Positions 51,667 to 57,315 of a stretch of DNA of 57,315 bases are shown one piece after another. Each line of letters begins with the position of its first letter. Within the stretch, counting starts at the first letter, position 1. A program made the translations under genes and the position numbers. The DNA lies in the NCBI GenBank assembly GCA_934675795.1, contig CAKURW010000004.1, positions 1 to 57,315 of the forward strand, in the 5' to 3' direction. The DNA is from an uncultured Collinsella sp. (GTDB lineage: Bacteria > Actinomycetota > Coriobacteriia > Coriobacteriales > Coriobacteriaceae). A model generated the notes under the pieces. The model did no database searches. It was not told the origin of the DNA and was given only the letters and a program-made list of their open reading frames with translations.

Positions 51667-52164
51667 TCACGAAAAGCGATGTTTGAGCGCTTCGACCACG
51701 TTGGACGGGACAAACGTCGATACGTCACTGCCGAGCGAGGCGATCTGGCGAACGACCGAGCTCGAGATATAGCCGTACTGCGGCGCACTCATGACAAAGA
51801 TGGACTCCAGCTCACTATCCAGGCGATAGTTAAGGTCGGCCTGCTGCAGCTCATACTCAAAGTCGGTCATGGCGCGCAGACCCTTGACCACGGCCCCCGC
51901 CCCCTGCTCACGAGCGAAGTCGACCAAGAGGCCGGTAAAGGGCAGGACCTCGACGCCGTCGATATCACCGAGCGCCTCGCGGGCCAGCGCCACGCGCTCA
52001 TCGAGCATAAACGTGGTGCCCACACCGTTTTTACCCTGCGACTCGGCAACAGCGACGATCACGCTGGGAAAGATGCGTCGGGCGCGGCGGATCACATCGA
52101 TATGGCCAAACGTGATGGGATCGAAGGTGCCCGGGACGATCACGCGGTTGATGGTGTCATTCAT
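51667..52164 (-). CDS. coaD: phosphopantetheine adenylyltransferase
   Basis: A 165-residue nucleotidyltransferase for coenzyme A synthesis, adding AMP to 4'-phosphopantetheine. The PGTFDPITFGHIDVI block holds the TxGH signature, and YISSSVVRQIASLG is the second conserved site. AGGAGG precedes the ATG at 52164. It overlaps rsmD by eight bases; rsmD-coaD is a common pair. Confidence 0.95.
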   Translation of the reverse strand: MNDTINRVIVPGTFDPITFGHIDVIRRARRIFPSVIVAVAESQGKNGVGTTFMLDERVALAREALGDIDGVEVLPFTGLLVDFAREQGAGAVVKGLRAMTDFEYELQQADLNYRLDSELESIFVMSAPQYGYISSSVVRQIASLGSDVSTFVPSNVVEALKHRFS

Positions 52165-52813
52165 GGGCGTCCTCCTGAAACGTCGTGGCATCGTTGTTGT
52201 CAGCATCGGTGCCGGCGCTATCGCCCTCACCGTCGTCATCGCCGACCCAACGAAGCAGGTCGACCGAGGTAATGCCGTAGCGCTTCTCACGTACAGTCTC
52301 AAAGCCTGCCGGATGCGCGCCCGCATCGGCGGCGGCATGCTCAAACAGGACGTAAGCGCCAGACGCAAGTAAACCCTGCTGAGCCAGGTCCTGCAGCAGT
52401 TCCTCGACCGGCTCGGCACCAAAAGCATAGGGCGGGTCGAGCAGGACCAGATCAAAGGGGCCGCCCGGTACACGACCGCGTGAGGCACTCGTCAGCATGT
52501 CGCCCGTGACCACGCGCCAACGCGCACGGTCATGGCAGAGCGACTCGATATTCTTGGTAATGAGCCGCGCGGCGTTGCGATCGATCTCAAACGTCGTGAG
52601 CGAGCGGGCCCCACGAGAGAGCATCTCTAACCCTAAGGCACCGGAGCCGCCAAAGGCGTCCAGCACACGGACCTCGTCCAGATCGAAGTCGAATGCCGAC
52701 ATGACCATAGATGCGCACGCCTCGCGTACGCGATCAGTCGTGGGGCGGGTGACATCGCGACCAAGGGGCTCCTCGATCTTACGACCGCGCCATTCGCCGC
52801 CGATGATTCTCAT
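52157..52813 (-). CDS. rsmD: 16S rRNA (guanine-N2) methyltransferase RsmD
   Basis: A 218-residue methyltransferase for 16S rRNA G966. The N-terminus MRIIGGEWRGRKI, SAM-motif DAFGGSGALGLEML, and the catalytic DPPY (LLDPPYAFG) match the family. An acidic Asp/Gly-rich C-terminal tail of about 25 residues is added. It overlaps recG by four bases. Confidence 0.93.
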   Translation of the reverse strand: MRIIGGEWRGRKIEEPLGRDVTRPTTDRVREACASMVMSAFDFDLDEVRVLDAFGGSGALGLEMLSRGARSLTTFEIDRNAARLITKNIESLCHDRARWRVVTGDMLTSASRGRVPGGPFDLVLLDPPYAFGAEPVEELLQDLAQQGLLASGAYVLFEHAAADAGAHPAGFETVREKRYGITSVDLLRWVGDDDGEGDSAGTDADNNDATTFQEDAHE

Positions 52814-54987
52814 CCTCCGCTGACCTCCTTAAAAATGTGTCGATATCGCATGGCGACCGCATCGCGCAGGGGGCGCGTCGCCACAGAGTCAAGGTTGCAA
52901 GCATACCGCAAGAGCTCGACCGCGTCCAAATGGGCCCACTCGATCAGCTCCTCGTCGGCATCCAGGTCGACAAAGCGCAGGGTCACACCGCCGTGCTGGC
53001 GGTACCCCAGGATTTCGCCCTCGTGGCGCAGGCGCAGGTCCATCTGGGCGAGTGTAAAGCCGTCCGAGGTCTTTTCGAGCGAATGCAGACGATCTTGCGC
53101 CGCCGATGCGCCGCCGTTGCCCTTGGAGTGCGTCATGACCAGGCAGGTGCCCGACACGCTGCCACGGCCCACGCGGCCGCGCAGCTGGTGCAGAGCCGCC
53201 AATCCAAAGCGCTCGCCGTTCTCGATGACCATAACGGTGGCGTTGGGCACGTCGACGCCCACCTCGACCACCGTAGTCGAGACGAGCACGTCGATCTCGC
53301 CACGCTTAAAGGCATCGATAACCTGGTCCTTCTCCCCCGCTGGCATACGGCCGTGAAGGCGCTCGATGGCAAGACCCGGCAACGCCAAACGCAGGCGATC
53401 GAGCTCGGTCGCCGTATCGTGCAGCGGCACGGGGACGGTTACGCGGCCCTCGTCGTCGCGGGCAATACCGGGCACGTCTTCCAGCTCATCGGCCGAGTCA
53501 CTCGGCTCCACGAGCGGGCAAATCACGTAGGCCTGCTGACCCTTGTCATGCGCCTCGCGGATGGCTCCATAGGCGAGGTCACGGCTCGACTCGGTGAGAA
53601 CACACGTCGTCACACCGGCACCCGGAACAGGCCGGTGGCGGATGATGCTCGTATCCAGATCGCCGTAGACCGAAAGCGCCAGCGTACGCGGGATGGGCGT
53701 TGCCGTCATAACGAGCAGATCGGCACCGGGGCCCTTCGCGCGCAGGGCGTTGCGTTGGCCGACGCCAAACCGGTGCTGCTCATCGATGACCACGAGCGAC
53801 AGATGCTTGAACGTAACGTCATCCGAAAGGACCGCGTGGGTGCCAAAGAGCACATCAAGCTCGCCCGATTCCAGCTGGGCATGGATCAGGTCGCGCTCTG
53901 AGGCCGGCGTGGCACCCGTCAGAAGCGCCCAGGACATGCCGGCCTGCGAGAGCAGAGGGCCGGTCTTATCGGCATATTGGCGCGCCAGAACGCCCGTGGG
54001 CGCCATAACGCAGGCCTGCGTACCGCTATCGGCAGCCACAGCCAGCGCGCAAACGGCAACGGCGGTCTTACCGGTACCGACATCGCCAAGCAGCAGGCGG
54101 TTCATCACGCGCCCGCCATCGCACATGTCGTGCAGAATGTCTTGGAATGCGGCCTCCTGCTCGTCGCTCAGCGAAAACGGCAGGGCTTGCTTGAGCGCGG
54201 CCAGGTGCTCGCCCGCGGTGTGGGCATAGGGCACCACATCGACCAGACCGCCGTCGTTGCGCAGACGCAGCGCCAGCTGCAGGTAGAGGCACTCCTCGTA
54301 TGCCAGCCGTGCGCGCGCGATATCGCGCTCGGCCATGCTCGAGGGAAAGTGGATCGATCGAAGCGCGCGGGCATTGCTCATCAAGCGACGCTTAACGCGT
54401 AAGCGTGCCGGAATGGGATCAAAGGGATTGCCGACGACCTCGAGCGCGCCGCTTACGATGCGGCGCATCCACGCCTGGCTCACGCCATCACTCACGTAAT
54501 GGACCGGCAGGATAGTGCCCGCGGCACGCCCTTCCTCGAGCTTTTCAAAGTGCGGCGAGGCCATCTGCTTAAAACCGTAGGCAAACTCAACCTTGCCCAT
54601 CACGGCCAGGCGGTCGCCCTGCTTAAGCTGCTGGGCAATCCAGGGCTGGCGGAAAAAGGCGACCTGCAGCACGCCCGTCTCGTCAATGAGTGAGACCTCG
54701 GTCACCAGCATGCGCGGACGCGGCTGCTTTTGAACGATACGGTCGACCGTGGCGATGATGGTGCACACGGTACCGATGGGCGCCATCTCGATAGACCAAG
54801 AACGGGTAAAGTCGAGGTATCGATGAGGGATATGGAGAAGGAGGTCCCCCACCGTCCGAATTCCCAGACGGCGAAGGGCCTCCTCACGTTTACCCGAAAC
54901 ATATTTGAGTCGCGCGATATCCTCGTCGAGCGCATTGCTCTGGGCAAAGCGCTCCGAGACGCGCGGCACGGAGCACAGCTCGGACAT
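52810..54987 (-). CDS. recG: ATP-dependent DNA helicase RecG
   Basis: A 725-residue helicase remodelling replication forks. The N-terminal wedge (OB) domain runs to about residue 240. Motif I is LLGDVGTGKTAVA, motif II is VIDEQHRFGVGQRN, and motif VI is QLRGRVGRG. The RecG signature at the C-terminus is ADLRLRHEGEILG-like MDLRLRHEGEILGYRQHG. The start codon at 54987 has a weak ribosome site; the gene is ten bases after fakA. Confidence 0.95.
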   Translation of the reverse strand: MSELCSVPRVSERFAQSNALDEDIARLKYVSGKREEALRRLGIRTVGDLLLHIPHRYLDFTRSWSIEMAPIGTVCTIIATVDRIVQKQPRPRMLVTEVSLIDETGVLQVAFFRQPWIAQQLKQGDRLAVMGKVEFAYGFKQMASPHFEKLEEGRAAGTILPVHYVSDGVSQAWMRRIVSGALEVVGNPFDPIPARLRVKRRLMSNARALRSIHFPSSMAERDIARARLAYEECLYLQLALRLRNDGGLVDVVPYAHTAGEHLAALKQALPFSLSDEQEAAFQDILHDMCDGGRVMNRLLLGDVGTGKTAVAVCALAVAADSGTQACVMAPTGVLARQYADKTGPLLSQAGMSWALLTGATPASERDLIHAQLESGELDVLFGTHAVLSDDVTFKHLSLVVIDEQHRFGVGQRNALRAKGPGADLLVMTATPIPRTLALSVYGDLDTSIIRHRPVPGAGVTTCVLTESSRDLAYGAIREAHDKGQQAYVICPLVEPSDSADELEDVPGIARDDEGRVTVPVPLHDTATELDRLRLALPGLAIERLHGRMPAGEKDQVIDAFKRGEIDVLVSTTVVEVGVDVPNATVMVIENGERFGLAALHQLRGRVGRGSVSGTCLVMTHSKGNGGASAAQDRLHSLEKTSDGFTLAQMDLRLRHEGEILGYRQHGGVTLRFVDLDADEELIEWAHLDAVELLRYACNLDSVATRPLRDAVAMRYRHIFKEVSGG

Positions 54988-54997
54988 AGGCAGTTGC

Positions 54998-56659
54998 CTA
55001 CTCGATCGAGAAGATCACGGGATAGAGCGGCTGCTCGCCACGATGGGCGTCGATCTCCAAGTCGGGCTGAGCCTCCTCGATAGCGTCGACGATCTCCTGG
55101 AAGACCTCATCGGACAGCTCCTCGCCGGCCAGAATCGTCAGCGCGTCACCCTCCTCTTCCTCCTGCATGCGGTTGATGCAATCGAGCGTGACCTGCTTCA
55201 CGTCGGAGCCGACCACGTCGATGGAGCCGGCGATGATACCCATGACGTCACCGGAGTGAATCGAAGAGCCATCAGATGCGCTGGAGTCGCGCACGGCGCG
55301 AGTGACCTCGCCATCGCGGACCTCGCTGATGGCGTCGACCATCGCGGCGACGGCGTCCTCGAGCTCGGAATCGGGCAGGACCGCGAACAGCGCGGAGAAC
55401 GCCTGCGGAACGGTCTTGGTGGGAACGACGGCAACCTTCTTGTCCGTGCAGGCAGAAGCGGCAGCCTCGGCAGCCATGCGGATGTTGCCGTTGTTGGGCA
55501 AGATAATGACCGAGGTCGCGTTGACCTGGTCCACCGCGCCCAGCAGGTCGGCGGTCGAGGGATTCATAGTCTGGCCACCGGAGACGACCACGTCGACGCC
55601 AAGGGACTTGAGGATGTCGGCCTCGCCGGAACCGGCGGCAACGGCGACAAAGCCCAGCGCCTTGGCGGGCTCGGCGGCCTTTTCCTGATCCTCGTGGATC
55701 TTAGCGGTACGGTCGTGGGCCTCCATCTCCATGTTGTGGATAAAGACCTCATAGATCTGACCGAGCTGCAGCATGTGCTCGAGCACCAGGTTGGGGGTAT
55801 TGGAGTGCACATGGATCTTGTAGTCGGGATAGGCGCCCACGAGCAGCTCACAGTCGCCCATGGAGCCTAGGAACTTAAGGCATTCGTCCTCGTCAAACGG
55901 GGCGTCGGCCTTAAAGAGAAACTCGTTGCAGTAGCGGAACTCCGAGCCCTCCCAGTCGTCGTTAGCCTCGATCTCAACGCGGCCAAGAGCGGCATCGCGG
56001 GCAGAGCCGGCGGAGTCAAACGTAGCGGAGAAATCCTCGACAACGGTGCTGCGACCAAGCGCGGCGGCAACAAAGTTCTCCAGGAAGATGGCAAAGCCGA
56101 AGGCGCCTGAGTCGACCACGCCGTTCTCTTTGAGGACGGGCAGCAAGTCGGGCGTGCGGGCGACGGACTTGTACGCCTCGACGACGATAGCATCGAGCGC
56201 ATCCTCGGCCGAGAACTTCTTCTTCTCGCACTCATCGGCCTTGGTCGAGACATCGCGCAGGACCGTGAGAATCGTGCCCTCGATGGGCTTGCGGACAGCC
56301 TGGAAGGCGACCTTGACGGCACGACGGAAGGCGAAGGCAATGTTGGCGGACGTAATAGGCTCGTCGGCAGAGACAAGGCCCTCGGCCACGCCGCGAAGAA
56401 TCTGCGAGGTAATAACGCCGGAGTTACCGCGAGCGCCCATGAGAGAGCCGTGGGTGATGGCACCGGCGATGGCCTCCATATCGGCATCGGCGGGAAGGGC
56501 AGAGAGCTCCTTGGTCACCGAGGCGAGCGTGAGCGACATGTTGGTGCCGGTATCGCCATCGGGTACGGGGAAGACGTTGAGCTTGTTGATCTCCTCGGCC
56601 TTGTCGGAAACGGCAGCCGCAGCGATCGGAAAACAGGTGCGAATGGTCTTTGCAATCAT
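54998..56659 (-). CDS. fakA: fatty acid kinase FakA-like protein (DhaL + DegV-like domains)
   Basis: A 553-residue protein of the YloV/FakA family, which phosphorylates fatty acids bound to a FakB (DegV) partner. The N-terminal DhaL domain has NVFPVPDGDTGTNM (about 28-41) and GARGNSGVITSQILRG. The C-terminal half has the FakA middle and DegV-like domain (IHVHSNTPN). No FakB is in the window. The gene is preceded by an Asp23-like gene, the usual neighbour in Gram-positives. Confidence 0.92.
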   Translation of the reverse strand: MIAKTIRTCFPIAAAAVSDKAEEINKLNVFPVPDGDTGTNMSLTLASVTKELSALPADADMEAIAGAITHGSLMGARGNSGVITSQILRGVAEGLVSADEPITSANIAFAFRRAVKVAFQAVRKPIEGTILTVLRDVSTKADECEKKKFSAEDALDAIVVEAYKSVARTPDLLPVLKENGVVDSGAFGFAIFLENFVAAALGRSTVVEDFSATFDSAGSARDAALGRVEIEANDDWEGSEFRYCNEFLFKADAPFDEDECLKFLGSMGDCELLVGAYPDYKIHVHSNTPNLVLEHMLQLGQIYEVFIHNMEMEAHDRTAKIHEDQEKAAEPAKALGFVAVAAGSGEADILKSLGVDVVVSGGQTMNPSTADLLGAVDQVNATSVIILPNNGNIRMAAEAAASACTDKKVAVVPTKTVPQAFSALFAVLPDSELEDAVAAMVDAISEVRDGEVTRAVRDSSASDGSSIHSGDVMGIIAGSIDVVGSDVKQVTLDCINRMQEEEEGDALTILAGEELSDEVFQEIVDAIEEAQPDLEIDAHRGEQPLYPVIFSIE

Positions 56660-56686
56660 GGGTATTTGAATCTCCGTTTTCGGATG

Positions 56687-57043
56687 CTAGTTCAGACGGC
56701 TCTTGAGCGCGTCGATATGGATGCCGATCTTAAGGCTGGCGGGATCGATCTGGGCGATCTCCTGCAGAGTGAAGGCAACGGAGCTCGAAAGATTGTGGCA
56801 GACGGACTTCATGTTGACGCCGTTCTCGAGCACGACGTGAAGATCGACCGTAAGGCCGTTCTCGTCGGCGGAGACAAGCACGCCCTTGCGGAGGCGCTGA
56901 CCGGCAAGCAGGCGCACGCTCTCGGCGCCCTGGAGCTGTTCGGCCATACCGACGACGCCATAGCACGTCATCGCGGCATAACCGGCAATATCGGCAATAA
57001 CGTCGTTCGAGACGCTCAGGCTGCCGTTAATGGTCTCAGACAC
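56687..57043 (-). CDS. Asp23/Gls24 family protein
   Basis: A 118-residue Asp23 (DUF322) protein of the YloU type that precedes fakA in many Firmicutes. It begins SETINGSLSVSNDVIADIAGYAA and ends KIGIHIDALKSRLN. The start is GTG at 57043 with GGAG nine bases upstream; the reading frame extends to 57094 but the upstream part is not conserved. It is the second Asp23-like gene in the window. Confidence 0.87.
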   Translation of the reverse strand: MSETINGSLSVSNDVIADIAGYAAMTCYGVVGMAEQLQGAESVRLLAGQRLRKGVLVSADENGLTVDLHVVLENGVNMKSVCHNLSSSVAFTLQEIAQIDPASLKIGIHIDALKSRLN

Positions 57044-57100
57044 AAGAATCTCCTTTTCTTGGTGCTCGCGGCACCATGTCGTGGGAGCAATCATTGCAAT

Positions 57101-57106
57101 ATTCTA
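57101..57106 (-). promoter_or_regulatory. candidate -10 box for the Asp23-fakA-ffh operon
   Basis: Minus-strand TAGAAT lies about 58 bases before the GTG. The -35 (TCAACA, 16-17 bases upstream) is weak. Confidence 0.35.
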
Positions 57107-57202
57107 CAACGACCGCGCCATGTTGAGGTGGCGGGCCTCGGGATTACATCCTCGACACGAAATGTTGATACGGTAACGTTCGCGAACGGCGATCCTGGCA
57201 TG

Positions 57203-57230
57203 AAAAAACCCGCCGCATAAGCGGCGGGTT
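57203..57230 (-). terminator. intrinsic terminator after tRNA-Asn
   Basis: Perfect 12-bp arms AAAACCCGCCGC and GCGGCGGGTTTT around a four-base loop (57215-57218) are followed by T on the minus strand. It starts nine bases past the tRNA. Confidence 0.92.
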
Positions 57231-57238
57231 TTACAACC

Positions 57239-57313
57239 TGGCTCCCCGGGTAGGACTCGAACCTACAACAGCGCGGTTAACAGCCGCGTGCTCTACCATT
57301 GAGCTACCGAGGA
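57239..57313 (-). tRNA. tRNA-Asn (GUU anticodon)
   Basis: A 75-nucleotide tRNA with encoded CCA. Acceptor arms TCCTCGG and CCGGGGA pair with one G-U. The anticodon stem CGCGG/CCGCG encloses CTGTTAA, giving anticodon GTT. The T-loop has GTTCGAGTC. The discriminator is G, as for tRNA-Asn. Confidence 0.97.
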
Positions 57314-57315
57314 AT

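Noticed and set aside
1..57315. CRISPR arrays, prophage, insertion sequences or integrase genes
   Set aside because: No regularly spaced repeats, transposase or integrase frames were found; the repeats seen are isolated hairpins.

Overview
The window looks like a stretch of core chromosome from a high-GC actinobacterium of the Coriobacteriia, most probably Collinsella or a close relative. This is inferred from base composition, gene content and protein style; no database was searched. Nearly every gene is on the minus strand. The four plus-strand genes are an RpiR regulator, a two-helix membrane peptide, a glycerol-dehydrogenase-like enzyme, and a DUF134/NifX-like fusion; a decayed adenosyltransferase remnant is also on the plus strand. 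I see no prophage, insertion sequence, CRISPR array or rRNA. One tRNA-Asn sits at the right edge.

Layout, left to right. (1) 1-6512: sugar PTS block with fruK (cut by the window edge), ptsI, ptsH, a 525-base gap rich in inverted repeats, fruA (IIB-IIC-IIA), and a divergent RpiR regulator. (2) 6572-11666: a compact minus operon read as efp, Asp23-like, nusB, xseB, tlyA, nadK, recN. (3) 11827-19766: pepP, then alaS-ruvX-mltG-yqeG-aroK and an AroB-like protein that has lost key catalytic residues. (4) 19961-26581: small membrane peptide, AI-2E-type permease, SigB/SigF-type sigma factor, degenerate RsbW-like protein, DUF948-like protein, rarA, dGTPase-like enzyme, short prepilin peptidase. (5) 26663-34403: glycosyltransferase, rluD, lspA, a folded intergenic region, ileS with a T-box leader, and a divergent glycerol-dehydrogenase-like gene. 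(6) 34451-42043: DUF523, ftsH, a btuR/cobO pseudogene, MATE exporter, SpoU methylase, folA, thyA, and the divergent DUF134/NifX fusion. (7) 42160-57313: a long minus run read as tRNA-Asn, Asp23-like, fakA, recG, rsmD, coaD, coiled-coil protein, yceD, rpmF, plsX, acpP, rnc, smc, ftsY, ffh.

Most genes work in translation, RNA processing, envelope and lipid synthesis, protein targeting and DNA repair, and many are joined by stop/start overlaps (ATGA or TAATG). The less ordinary items are the DUF134/NifX fusion with a strong internal Shine-Dalgarno and two CATATG-centred dyads upstream; the AroB-like pseudoenzyme coupled to an intact shikimate kinase; the RsbW-like protein without a recognisable ATP site; the ileS T-box; the adenosyltransferase remnant; and several repeat-like hairpins, including two near-identical elements carrying GGGGACAGGCACC.
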